NCBI GenBank assembly: GCA_029247685.1
Contig: JAQWKT010000008.1
Span: 1-46,734, forward strand
DNA: 46,734 nucleotides
Source of the DNA: Crocinitomicaceae bacterium
GTDB taxonomy: Bacteria; Bacteroidota; Bacteroidia; Flavobacteriales_D; Crocinitomicaceae
Direction: 5' to 3'
Below, in pieces: positions 7,977-16,050 of this stretch. Within the stretch, counting starts at the first letter, position 1; the number at the start of each line of letters is the position of its first letter. The position numbers were made by a program, and so were the translations under genes. The notes under the pieces were generated by a model, which was not told where the DNA came from, made no database searches, and saw only the letters and a program-made list of their open reading frames with translations.

Positions 7977-9155
7977 TTAATTTAAATAAAGAGAGTCGGC
8001 TAGATTTTTTGGGAAAGTAATAGTGAAACAAGTCTTTGTTTTATCCGAGTGTAGGTGTATTTTAGCTTGATGGGTTTCTACTACATTTTTTACAATCCCA
8101 AGTCCAAGCCCTGTTCCTTCTTTCTTTTTTGTAGTAAAAAATTTATTAAAAATCAATTTTTGAATTTCGGGTTCAATAGCAGGACCATTGTTCATAAAAA
8201 CAATATCGATTTCATTTTTTCTATCAATAGAAAACACCTGTATTTCTTTGTTTTTTACACGTTCATTTACTGCAAAAATGGCGTTTTTAAATAAATTTGC
8301 CCAAAGTTGAAAAAGTTGTGATTCATTACCAATAATATTTAATGATTGATCCACTTTTATGGATACGTTTATGTCTTTTTTTAATTCGTATTTAAACATG
8401 TTGACCAATGAAGAAATGTTTTCTTTTAAATTTATTTTTTCTTTAAACTTGTTTTTTTGTTTTTTCACAACCCCTGATAGTTCATGAATCACTTTTCCGG
8501 CTCGATCGGAAGAATGAAGAATAGTATCGATAAAGGAGTGAACCTTTTGAAAATGATCAATTAAACGAAGAAATGAGATGGGGTTTTTTGATTGAAGAAC
8601 AAGGCCTATCATTTTTGTTTCCTCGATGGAAATTCTTGCATTAACAAATAAGATAGACAATTGATTTTTATTTTCAATTTGCGGGTGTTTTTCATCTAGA
8701 TAGGCGTTAAATTTTACCGTATTAATTTTTTTTACAGAGCTGTTTAAAAAGATTTTTATACTATCCATATTCCTTACTCTTTTATATGCGAGATCAAATT
8801 CTTCTGGACTAACGTTTCCTAAATCGTTAGTGAAAAAATAATTTAAAGTGAACCGGATGCTTTCAGCACTAGTTTTAATCGCGCCAAGTGGTGTGTTTAA
8901 GTCATGAGCAATGCCAGAGCTTATCTCTCCAATGGATGCCATTGCTTCATGCTGATGAAGTGAATTAGAAAGTTGAATGTTTTTTTTGCTTTGTTTCGCA
9001 ATGTTTTTTTCGAGTTCAGAATTTATTTTTTTTATTTCTTTTTTTAAAGAAATTTCTTTTTCAATTTGTTTTTGAAGTTTCTGATTCGCAATTTTTAGTT
9101 CTTCAATAAGCTTATATTGAATCTGAATATTCAGTAGTTCATTTTTTTCCCCCAT
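7977..9155 (-). CDS. cytoplasmic sensor histidine kinase with coiled coil and split DHp domain
   Basis: 392 residues with no membrane segment. Residues 5-70 form a Lys/Glu-rich coiled coil. The H-box IGEISSGIAHDLNTP puts the phospho-acceptor at His84. The second DHp helix seems to come only at about 207-232 (IDTILHSSDRAGKVIHEL), leaving an insertion of roughly 100 residues (about 105-205) of no recognised domain. The HATPase_c part has N-box Asn291, a G1-like NNGPAI (322-327, first Asp replaced by Asn), a TTKKKEGTGLGLGI F/G2 region, and a normal C-terminus. No response regulator is adjacent; the upstream isochorismatase gene (gap 15 nt) is probably co-transcribed. Confidence 0.88.
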   Translation of the reverse strand: MGEKNELLNIQIQYKLIEELKIANQKLQKQIEKEISLKKEIKKINSELEKNIAKQSKKNIQLSNSLHQHEAMASIGEISSGIAHDLNTPLGAIKTSAESIRFTLNYFFTNDLGNVSPEEFDLAYKRVRNMDSIKIFLNSSVKKINTVKFNAYLDEKHPQIENKNQLSILFVNARISIEETKMIGLVLQSKNPISFLRLIDHFQKVHSFIDTILHSSDRAGKVIHELSGVVKKQKNKFKEKINLKENISSLVNMFKYELKKDINVSIKVDQSLNIIGNESQLFQLWANLFKNAIFAVNERVKNKEIQVFSIDRKNEIDIVFMNNGPAIEPEIQKLIFNKFFTTKKKEGTGLGLGIVKNVVETHQAKIHLHSDKTKTCFTITFPKNLADSLYLN

Positions 9156-9170
9156 AATGCATTGTTTTGT

Positions 9171-9743
9171 TTATATCTCTGTGGATTTCTTTACAGTTGC
9201 ATATAACGGAAAAACATTATCAAAATAGAAATCATTTTCAAAAACAGATCTAGATGAAATACAATCTTGAAGCATGGTCACGTTGTATCCTTTTTCAAAT
9301 GCAGATCGCCCTGTTGAGTCAATGCAAATCGAAGCGACTGTTCCAGCCAAAACGACCTCTTCGATGTTGTTCTTTCTTAAAACTTCGTCTAACGAGGTGT
9401 TGATAAACGCATTTAAGCCAAGTTTGCCAGGAACTGTGATAATGTTTTTTTTAATGTTTTTAATTTCATCGATGGTTTCGGCTCCTTTTTTTCCTTCTTT
9501 AAAAGCACCAACCTCTTTAATGGTTTTTAGAATGCCAATAGGATCTTTTAGTTCTGCATAATTTTTTGAAAAAAGAATGGGCGTGGAAATGATTAAAGTG
9601 TCGCTTATTCGATTAATCAATCGAACAGTGTTTTCAACAATATTGGAATTTTTGGAGCTTTCTTCAACAACGGATTTGAGAATTCCGTCTTCGGCAAAAT
9701 AATCGTTTTGAAATCCAATTAATAGGATTGCTTTGTTTTTCAT
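9171..9743 (-). CDS. isochorismatase-family cysteine hydrolase
   Basis: A 190-residue cytoplasmic protein with the family's Asp-Lys-Cys triad: Asp14 in GFQNDYF, Lys107 in VPGKLGLNAF, and Cys140 in VASICIDSTGR, preceded by the usual cis-peptide region (AGTVAS). The family includes nicotinamidases, isochorismatases and N-carbamoyl hydrolases. Nothing here selects one of these; nicotinamidase is less likely because its metal-binding D-x-H motif is not visible. It lies 15 nt upstream of the histidine kinase, so the pair may form a two-gene operon linking a small-molecule hydrolase with a soluble sensor kinase. That link is an inference from spacing only. Confidence 0.85.
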   Translation of the reverse strand: MKNKAILLIGFQNDYFAEDGILKSVVEESSKNSNIVENTVRLINRISDTLIISTPILFSKNYAELKDPIGILKTIKEVGAFKEGKKGAETIDEIKNIKKNIITVPGKLGLNAFINTSLDEVLRKNNIEEVVLAGTVASICIDSTGRSAFEKGYNVTMLQDCISSRSVFENDFYFDNVFPLYATVKKSTEI

Positions 9744-9861
9744 TTGGTGCTTTTTTTGGTTTTTGAAGTTTTAAAAACAAATGGTAATTTAATGCAGACG
9801 TCCTCTTTTAATAAAAGTTGTTTGTGTTTTAGTTTTTTTTAACTTCACTAAAATTAAGATA

Positions 9862-10596
9862 ATGAAAAAACTTCTTTTGTTTTTATTAATGGGGAGCAAC
9901 TTATTTGCTCAAGTTGAAGATTCGCATGAAGAATTAAATGAAAAAATAAGTCTTTGTGACTGCTTAGAAATGGCAATTAAAAATCCTGAATTAAGAGAAA
10001 AAGATGAGCCGCCAATAGGTTGTGAATGGATTTCAGACCTTAATGGTGAAGAAAAGGAAAAAGTGTTTTCAAATGCATTGAAGAAATGCCCTGAAGTAAT
10101 GAAGATTATACGCGACTTAATTGAAAGTGAATCAAAAAATGAAACGGAGCCTATTGATTTAGAAATAGAGCCACCACCACCTCCTCCACAAGGATATGAG
10201 GAAGTTGAGGTTATTGATGAGATTTTGGAATTTGCTGATGTGGACCCTGAATTTCCTTGTCATACGTTTTACAGTTATGATACCTTGCGAAATATAATTG
10301 ATTCTCAGAATATTTGTGGGATAAGAGGAATGATGAGGTTTATCTCTGAAAACATAATAGTTCCAGATATTTGTCTAGACTTGAATGCGCAAGGAAGAGT
10401 TTTTGTTAAATTTTGTGTTGAAAAAGATGGATCAATAACCAACATAAATATAGAAAGAAATAAAACAGGTTGTGAATCCTACAACAAAGCGTGTAAATCG
10501 GTTTTAAGAAAGATGCCTAAATGGAAACCTGGAGAGGTTGGAGGGCGTTATCAAAGGACATGGACCAGGGTTCCTTTTAGTTTTATTTTTAATTAA
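9862..10596 (+). CDS. periplasmic TonB C-terminal-domain protein, cysteine-rich
   Basis: A 244-residue protein with a cleavable-looking signal peptide (KKLLLFLLMGSNLFAQ) rather than the uncleaved inner-membrane anchor of classical TonB. Residues about 20-80 are helical and acidic, then comes a polyproline linker (PPPPPPQ, about 104-110). The TonB CTD is at about 165-244, with VFVKFCVEKDGSITNINIER and KMPKWKPGEVGGRYQRTWTRVPF. Ten cysteines occur (for example CDC at 32-34 and others near 53, 75, 132, 151, 168, 180, 199 and 207), an even number that suggests disulfides after export. Without a membrane anchor, ordinary ExbB coupling is doubtful, so it may be a structural or interaction domain. 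Confidence 0.8.
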   Translation: MKKLLLFLLMGSNLFAQVEDSHEELNEKISLCDCLEMAIKNPELREKDEPPIGCEWISDLNGEEKEKVFSNALKKCPEVMKIIRDLIESESKNETEPIDLEIEPPPPPPQGYEEVEVIDEILEFADVDPEFPCHTFYSYDTLRNIIDSQNICGIRGMMRFISENIIVPDICLDLNAQGRVFVKFCVEKDGSITNINIERNKTGCESYNKACKSVLRKMPKWKPGEVGGRYQRTWTRVPFSFIFN

Positions 10597-10612
10597 AAGT
10601 TTTATTATTAAA

Positions 10613-10630
10613 ATGAGGGTGGTTCCCCAT
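10613..10630 (-). terminator. possible weak terminator hairpin
   Basis: Between the convergent TonB-CTD and hflX genes, ATG(A)GGG and CCCCAT can pair as six base pairs with one bulged A around a 5-nt loop. Read on the minus strand, after hflX, it is followed by ATTTTAATAATAAAAC, a broken T-rich stretch. Stability looks low. Confidence 0.25.
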
Positions 10631-10633
10631 AGA

Positions 10634-11821
10634 TTAATACAAAAAGTTATTATATGGATACCTTACTTTAAAAATCTCTTTGGTTTCATGGTATAAAATG
10701 TCTTTTAACTCTTCAATGTTTTCTTTGTTTTGAGCCGAAATAAAAACACATTTGTGTTCATTGAGTTTAGCCATCCAGGTTTTTTTTAATTGCTCTAAAG
10801 AGTTTTCATGTTCTGTTTCTTCTTCTGTGTTTTGCTCATTTTTTAAAGCATCTATTTTGTTAAACACAACTATTACAGGCTTTTCTTCTTTAGATATTTC
10901 ATTTAGCGTTTCACTTACTATTTTATATTGATCTTCAAACCCATTGTGAGAAATGTCAAGGATATGAATAAGTAAATCTGCTTCTCGCACTTCATCCAAA
11001 GTAGATTTAAAAGATTCGACTAGTTGATGAGGGAGTTTTCGAATAAAACCAACGGTATCTGACAACAAAAAAGGAAGGTTGTTAATTACTACTTTTCGAA
11101 CAGTAGTATCGAGAGTTGCAAAAAGTTTGTTTTCTGCAAAAACATCGGATTTTGACAATAGGTTCATCACGGTGCTTTTCCCAACATTGGTGTATCCAAC
11201 CAAAGCAACTCTCACTAGTTGACCTCGATTGCCACGTTGCACCATCATTTGCTTGTCGATTTTTTCAAGCTTATTTTTTAACAAGGAAATTCGAGTTTTA
11301 ATAATCCTTCTATCGGTTTCAATTTGTGTTTCTCCCGGACCTCTTAGGCCAATCCCACCTTTCTGTCTTTCAAGGTGTGTCCACATTCTGGTTAATCTAG
11401 GGAGCATATATTGAAGTTGTGCAAGTTCAACTTGTGTTTTTGCATGAGATGTCCTAGCCCTACTAGCAAAAATATCTAAAATTAAAATGGTTCTATCTAG
11501 AACTTTGCAATCAAAGCTTCGTTCTATATTTCTTAATTGAGAAGGCGAGAGCTCATCATCAAAAATAACGAGTTTAATATTGTTGCTGTCGATGTATTCT
11601 TTTATTTCTTTTAGCTTTCCTGAACCAACATAAGTTTTTGGGTTAGGATAGGGGATGCTTTGTTGAAATTGTTTAACCGTTTCAGCTCCAGCAGTGGTAG
11701 CAAGAAACTTTAATTCTTCGAGATGTTCGAGTGCTGTTTCTTCTGATTTTCCAGCATCAATAACCCCAACCAAAACACATTTTTCAATTTCCATGTCATG
11801 GGTGACGTGTTCATTTCCCAT
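10634..11821 (-). CDS. hflX: GTPase HflX
   Basis: A 395-residue ribosome-associated GTPase, which in other bacteria splits stalled or heat-damaged 70S ribosomes. The HflX N-terminal domain (about 15-200) contains the family block GGIGLRGPGETQIETDRR (155-172) and a coiled coil (about 172-195). The G domain has G1 GYTNVGKST (209-217), G3 DTVGFIRKLPH (from 255) and G4 NKID (321-324). The length is typical of the short HflX form. The ATG at 11819-11821 is 9 nt downstream of the 4-TM protein's stop, so hflX is the last gene of a dnaA - SPFH - 4TM - hflX minus-strand run. Confidence 0.95.
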   Translation of the reverse strand: MGNEHVTHDMEIEKCVLVGVIDAGKSEETALEHLEELKFLATTAGAETVKQFQQSIPYPNPKTYVGSGKLKEIKEYIDSNNIKLVIFDDELSPSQLRNIERSFDCKVLDRTILILDIFASRARTSHAKTQVELAQLQYMLPRLTRMWTHLERQKGGIGLRGPGETQIETDRRIIKTRISLLKNKLEKIDKQMMVQRGNRGQLVRVALVGYTNVGKSTVMNLLSKSDVFAENKLFATLDTTVRKVVINNLPFLLSDTVGFIRKLPHQLVESFKSTLDEVREADLLIHILDISHNGFEDQYKIVSETLNEISKEEKPVIVVFNKIDALKNEQNTEEETEHENSLEQLKKTWMAKLNEHKCVFISAQNKENIEELKDILYHETKEIFKVRYPYNNFLY

Positions 11822-11830
11822 AGAGAAGAT

Positions 11831-12175
11831 TTATGACTTATTTTTTCTAGCGTCGATAAAGCTTTTGACAAAAAGAGCCATTGCAATTGCAGAAGTAATC
11901 ACCATGGATAAAACTCGATATAAACCAACACCTCCTTTATCGATAGATTTTGGAAGTCTCATGCCTACCAATGCGATAAGAATTAAAAGTGTTAATGTTA
12001 CTGCTACATGGGCAATGACCTTGTTTTCCTCATTAACTCCTTTTTGACAGAAGAGTAAAACAAGCCCAAATCCAACAGGGATTAGCGCGGTGTACCCATT
12101 GGTGTCAATAAATCCCCATGCTCCCATTCCAATAAGACAGATAGCGTTTAAAAGGTTGGCGTTTTTAGCATTCAT
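11831..12175 (-). CDS. small four-helix membrane protein next to SPFH gene
   Basis: 114 residues with four hydrophobic segments (about 7-25, 27-43, 53-72 and 88-106), short loops and a basic tail (DARKNKS). The ALIPVGFGLVLLFC segment after a Gly-Trp-Gly-Phe turn resembles small membrane proteins of unknown function seen in many bacteria. I cannot name the family with confidence; TMEM14-like is a distant possibility. Its ATG overlaps the stop of the SPFH gene by one base (TAATG), which points to translational coupling. In other genomes SPFH proteins are commonly coupled to NfeD-type membrane partners, so this may be the local partner of the band-7 protein (inference). Confidence 0.75.
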   Translation of the reverse strand: MNAKNANLLNAICLIGMGAWGFIDTNGYTALIPVGFGLVLLFCQKGVNEENKVIAHVAVTLTLLILIALVGMRLPKSIDKGGVGLYRVLSMVITSAIAMALFVKSFIDARKNKS

Positions 12176-13104
12176 TATTTCTTGTTTTTATTTTCTTTTT
12201 CGGTGTCATTAAGGCTGTTTCCAATGAAAGTTCCAGTAATAATTTGTTCTTGAAAATCTTTCATGGCTCCAGGCGAATGGGGCATTAAAATAGAAGAGTT
12301 TTTAGAATTAGCTCCAATATCTTTAATGGTGTCAAAGTATTGTGTCATTAAAACAAATTGCATGATTTCTTCATGCGTTACTGTATCTAGTGATTTTTTA
12401 AAATCATCTACAGATTCTTTAAATCCACGAACAATTTCAATTCGTTGTTGCGCGATTCCTTCTCCAGATAATCGTTTAGACTCTGCTTGTGCTTCGGCTT
12501 CTTTAATGATTTTTATTTTCTCCGCCTCTCCTTCTTCAATTGCAGCCTCTCGATCTCTTTTTGCTGCATTGATATGGTTCATGGCTTCTTTTACCTTTGC
12601 ATTTGGGTCAATGTCTGTAATAAGTGTCTTTATGATGCCATATCCATATTCTGCCATTGCATCAGAAATGTTTTTTTTGACTGCTCTTGCGATATCGTCT
12701 TTTTTTGCAAAAACATCGTCTAATTCTAGTTTTGGAACTTCTGCTCTAACGTCATCAAAAACATAAGAAGCAATTTGATTTTTTGGATGATCTAACGAGT
12801 AATAGGATTCTTTTATTTTTTTACTATCAATTTGGTATTGAACAGAAACCTGAAGATTAACAAAAACATTATCAAGTGTTTTGGTCTCAACCGTTACATC
12901 AAGCTGTTGAACACGCAAATTCATTTTAGCTGCTTTTCGATCAATAAATGGGATAATTAATGTGAGCCCTGCATTTGCAACACGTTTATACTTTCCAAGT
13001 CGTTCAATAATGACCGCAGTTGCTTCTTTTACAATTACAATTGAAACAAATAATAGCACAAAAAGTATTGCTATTAGAACAATAATGGGAGGGGAAATTT
13101 GCAT
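12175..13104 (-). CDS. SPFH/band-7 (stomatin-like) membrane protein
   Basis: 309 residues: an N-terminal membrane anchor (about 7-26), then the SPFH/prohibitin domain (about 27-190) with ERLGKYKRVANAGLTLIIPFIDR and the VQYQID strand. An Ala/Glu-rich helical coiled coil follows (about 180-225, REAAIEEGEAEKIKIIKEAEAQAESKRLSGEG), and the C-terminal part ends in a charged KENKNKK tail. Family members oligomerise into membrane rings and organise microdomains or regulate membrane proteases. The sequence resembles the stomatin/HIR-like branch rather than HflK/HflC. It follows dnaA by 14 nt and overlaps the 4-TM gene by 1 nt. Confidence 0.92.
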   Translation of the reverse strand: MQISPPIIVLIAILFVLLFVSIVIVKEATAVIIERLGKYKRVANAGLTLIIPFIDRKAAKMNLRVQQLDVTVETKTLDNVFVNLQVSVQYQIDSKKIKESYYSLDHPKNQIASYVFDDVRAEVPKLELDDVFAKKDDIARAVKKNISDAMAEYGYGIIKTLITDIDPNAKVKEAMNHINAAKRDREAAIEEGEAEKIKIIKEAEAQAESKRLSGEGIAQQRIEIVRGFKESVDDFKKSLDTVTHEEIMQFVLMTQYFDTIKDIGANSKNSSILMPHSPGAMKDFQEQIITGTFIGNSLNDTEKENKNKK

Positions 13105-13118
13105 AAATTTTGTTTTTT

Positions 13119-14546
13119 TTATTGAATGGATAGCTTTTTCTCAAGCTCATCAAGGTACAGGCGAAAACGCTTATCGGTTTCAGAAAGATTAACAACGGTT
13201 CGACATGCGTGAAGAACTGTAGCATGATCTTTTCCTCCACAATGGGCGCCAATATTTGCTAAAGAAGATTTTGTCATTTTCTTTGAAAAATACATGGAAA
13301 TTTGTCTTGCCTGAACTACTTCTCTTTTTCTTGTCTTGGATTTTAGCATTTCAATTGGCAGATCAAAATAATCACAAACCACTTTTTGAATGTATTCGAT
13401 AGAAACTTCACGAGCGGTATTTTTAACAAATTTGTCGACCATTTGTCTAGCAAGATCCATGGTAATTGCTCGCTTGTTAAGAGATGCTTGTGCAAGAAGC
13501 GTGTTTAACGCTCCTTCCATTTCTCGCATGTTGGTGTTTATGGAGTAAGCGAGATATTCTACAATTTCTTTTGAAAGTTCAATGCCATTTCCATACGTTT
13601 TTTTGTTCAAAATAGCGATTCTGGTTTCTAAATCAGGAGCAGATAAGTCTGCAGAAAGTCCCCATTTAAACCTTGATAAAAGACGTTGTTCCATTCCCTT
13701 CATTTCCACAGGAGCCTTGTCAGAGGTAAGGATAATTTGTTTCCCATTTTGATGTAGGTGGTTAAAAATGCTAAAAAATACATCTTGCGTTTTTTCTTTT
13801 CCAGAAAAAAACTGAACATCATCAATGATTAAGACATCCACCATTTGGTAAAAATGAATAAAATCATTTATGGATTGGTTTTTTATTGCATCAATGAATT
13901 GGTGAGCAAATTTTTCAGATTGAACGTACAAGACCGTTTTACTTGCAAATTGTTCTTTTATGGCAAGTCCAATAGCGTTTGCTAGATGTGTTTTTCCAAG
14001 TCCAACACCTCCGTAAATTAAAAGTGGATTAAAAGCGGTGCCTCCAGGTTTATTAGAAACGGCAAATCCTGAAGCTCTTGCAAGTCGATTGCAGTCTCCT
14101 TCAATAAAATTATCGAAATTATACGCTGGATTAAGATTGGATTCAATGTTTATTTTTTTTAGTCCAGGAATTATAAAAGGGTTTCGAATTTGTTTTTCTG
14201 TAACCGATAACGGTATTGTTTTTGGAGAGTTTCTGGATGATCCTGTACCAAGTGCAGGTAATTTAACGGTATAAGGTGTTGACTTGGTTAGGTTGTTTTC
14301 CATTACAATGCTGTACTCTAAAGCACCGTTTGATCCAAGCTGTTTTTTGATTACTTTTTTTAATAAACCAATGTAGTTTTCTTCAAGCCATTCGTAAAAG
14401 AAATGAGAAGGAACTTGAATGGTTAAAATGTTCTTGGTTAATTTAACAGGAATAATCGGTTCAAACCACGTTTTAAAGGCCTGAAGAGGAATGTTGTCTT
14501 TGATTATCTCTAAACATCTCCCCCAAGTTCTTTCGTGATTATTCAT
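13119..14546 (-). CDS. dnaA: chromosomal replication initiator DnaA
   Basis: A 475-residue DnaA. Domain I starts NHERTWGRCLEIIKDNI, with the conserved QAFKTWFEPI and FFYEWLEENY. A linker follows (about 85-135), then the AAA+ domain with Walker A GGVGLGKTHL (179-188) and Walker B LIIDDVQFF (239-247). Domain IV carries the DnaA signature GGKDHATVLHACRTV, which reads the DnaA box. The ATG at 14544-14546 fits the family's N-terminus better than the TTG 9 nt upstream. The 280-nt AT-rich gap before the divergent thioesterase gene holds a TTGTTAACAA palindrome but no canonical TTATCCACA box that I can see, so an adjacent oriC is not supported. Confidence 0.97.
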   Translation of the reverse strand: MNNHERTWGRCLEIIKDNIPLQAFKTWFEPIIPVKLTKNILTIQVPSHFFYEWLEENYIGLLKKVIKKQLGSNGALEYSIVMENNLTKSTPYTVKLPALGTGSSRNSPKTIPLSVTEKQIRNPFIIPGLKKINIESNLNPAYNFDNFIEGDCNRLARASGFAVSNKPGGTAFNPLLIYGGVGLGKTHLANAIGLAIKEQFASKTVLYVQSEKFAHQFIDAIKNQSINDFIHFYQMVDVLIIDDVQFFSGKEKTQDVFFSIFNHLHQNGKQIILTSDKAPVEMKGMEQRLLSRFKWGLSADLSAPDLETRIAILNKKTYGNGIELSKEIVEYLAYSINTNMREMEGALNTLLAQASLNKRAITMDLARQMVDKFVKNTAREVSIEYIQKVVCDYFDLPIEMLKSKTRKREVVQARQISMYFSKKMTKSSLANIGAHCGGKDHATVLHACRTVVNLSETDKRFRLYLDELEKKLSIQ

Positions 14547-14561
14547 GCAAGGCAAGTTTTT

Positions 14562-14571
14562 TTGTTAACAA
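14562..14571. promoter_or_regulatory. palindrome just upstream of dnaA
   Basis: TTGTTAACAA, a perfect 10-bp palindrome, lies 16 nt upstream of the dnaA ATG in the divergent dnaA/thioesterase gap. It is placed where an operator or leader element could act, but in DNA this AT-rich it may be chance. No matching second copy was seen in the gap. Confidence 0.2.
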
Positions 14572-14826
14572 TAATTTAATTTCTCATCTTCATCCCCCCA
14601 ATTCCATAGAACAAATGTTCATATAAAAAAGTGAAAAAAAAAGAGCAGTTGCTATTGACTTTTTAAAAAGATTTTTTATGTAATTGCAGAAAATAAAAAC
14701 TCCTTCTGTTTTTGGATTTTATTTGGAATAAAAAACCCAGAAAAACAATAACCCATGAATATACAAAAAAAATGCATGGTGTTTTAAATTAATTATAATT
14801 TTAACATGTGATTTAAAACAATTTCA

Positions 14827-15219
14827 TTGACTGTATTTAAAACAAAAATCAGAGTAAGGTATGGCGAAACAGATCAAATGGGTTTTTGCTATTATGGAAA
14901 TTATGCTCAATTTTTAGAAGTTGCACGTGTAGAGGCACTAAGGGAGTGCGGCTTTTCTTATAAAGAACTCGAAGAAAAAGGAGTTTTGTTGCCCGTTAGG
15001 TCATACTCAATAAAATTCCTTTTACCAGCTAAATACGATGACGTGCTTCACATTGAAACCAAAATCACAAAACTAGAGGGGGTTCGAATAGAATTTAGTT
15101 ACAAAATTAGCTCTGATTTAGGCGATTTAATTGCTACAGCAGAAACAGCTTTGGTTTTTGTGGATTCTGCTTCAATGAAGCCAATTGCTATGCCAAAAGA
15201 ATTTAGATCAATAAAATAA
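14827..15219 (+). CDS. acyl-CoA thioesterase (YbgC/4HBT family)
   Basis: A 130-residue single hotdog-fold protein. The N-terminal motif VRYGETDQMGFCYYGNYAQF contains Asp16, the catalytic acid of the 4-hydroxybenzoyl-CoA thioesterase group, followed by the long central helix (ARVEALRECGF). Family members hydrolyse short or aromatic acyl-CoA thioesters in the cytoplasm; the substrate is not determinable. The start is TTG at 14827; the frame is closed by a TGA at 14809-14811 and no ATG lies near, so TTG (or ATT at 14821) must serve. Fifteen nt separate its stop from hutG, so the three plus-strand genes probably form one operon. Confidence 0.88.
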   Translation: MTVFKTKIRVRYGETDQMGFCYYGNYAQFLEVARVEALRECGFSYKELEEKGVLLPVRSYSIKFLLPAKYDDVLHIETKITKLEGVRIEFSYKISSDLGDLIATAETALVFVDSASMKPIAMPKEFRSIK

Positions 15220-15234
15220 ACGGCAAATTATAAG

Positions 15235-16050
15235 ATGGAACAAAATCCTGCAGCTTTTAAAATAACCTATCCTCAAAATAAAAAAGTGGGAATTCTTTTG
15301 AGTATTCCTCATTGTGGAGTTTGTTTCCCAAATGAAATAAAAAAAGACTATAAAACAGAAATGGTTTCTTGTCCTGATGATACAGATTGGGACTTAAATA
15401 AATTGTATGATTTTGCTTCTGACATGGGTATAACGACTATTGAAGCGGTTTATTCTAGATGGGTAATTGATCTTAATAGAACGCCTCAAAATAAATCGTT
15501 GTATACCGATGGTAGAATAATAACGTCCCTTTGTCCTGTTACCAATTTTTTCGGGGACCCGATTTATAATTCTAAAGAAAAAGAACCATCAGAGAAAGAA
15601 ATTCAAAGAAGATTGGAAAATTACTTTAAACCTTATCACGATAAAGTAGATGTTCTTTTGTCAGAATTAAAAAACGAATTTGAAACCGTTGTTTTTTGGG
15701 ATGCACATTCTATTCGAAGAAATGTTTCTACGATTCAAAAATCAGATTTCCCAGATTTAATCTTAGGGAATAATGATGGCTTAACAGCAGACTTAAAAAT
15801 AATAGAAACGGCATTGAATTCATTGAAAAAAAGCGGATTGTATTTAACGCATAATACTCCTTTTAAAGGAGGGTATTTAACTCGTTCTAAAGGAGATCCA
15901 AGTAATGGGATTCATGCGTTACAACTTGAAATGTCTAAAGATTTATACATGTCTCAAGATGAATCAGTATATAATTTTGCTAAGGCAGACAAAATAAAAG
16001 AACACTTAAAGAGTGTATTTAGAAATTTAATTTCATTGATTGATGGCTGA
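15235..16050 (+). CDS. hutG: N-formylglutamate amidohydrolase
   Basis: A 271-residue member of the FGase family, which hydrolyses N-formyl-L-glutamate to glutamate and formate. Recognisable family blocks are LLSIPHCGVCFPNEI (N-terminal metal-binding region), PDDTDWDLNKLYDF, YSRWVIDLNRTP, VVFWDAHSI and KGGYLTR near the C-terminus. The following gene is hutF, whose product supplies formylglutamate, and the two overlap by 8 nt (hutF ATG at 16043 inside the end of hutG). That context makes the histidine-degradation role firm even though the rest of the hut pathway (hutH, hutU, hutI) is not in this window. Confidence 0.9.
   Translation: MEQNPAAFKITYPQNKKVGILLSIPHCGVCFPNEIKKDYKTEMVSCPDDTDWDLNKLYDFASDMGITTIEAVYSRWVIDLNRTPQNKSLYTDGRIITSLCPVTNFFGDPIYNSKEKEPSEKEIQRRLENYFKPYHDKVDVLLSELKNEFETVVFWDAHSIRRNVSTIQKSDFPDLILGNNDGLTADLKIIETALNSLKKSGLYLTHNTPFKGGYLTRSKGDPSNGIHALQLEMSKDLYMSQDESVYNFAKADKIKEHLKSVFRNLISLIDG

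Noticed and set aside
12263-12766. 167-residue plus-strand open frame
   Set aside because: It lies wholly antisense to the SPFH gene, whose protein has clear family blocks; the plus frame has serine-rich, low-complexity translation without any motif.
14547-14826. Replication origin next to dnaA
   Set aside because: The gap is AT-rich and divergent, but I found no TTATCCACA-type boxes or ordered repeats, and Bacteroidota origins need not lie by dnaA.
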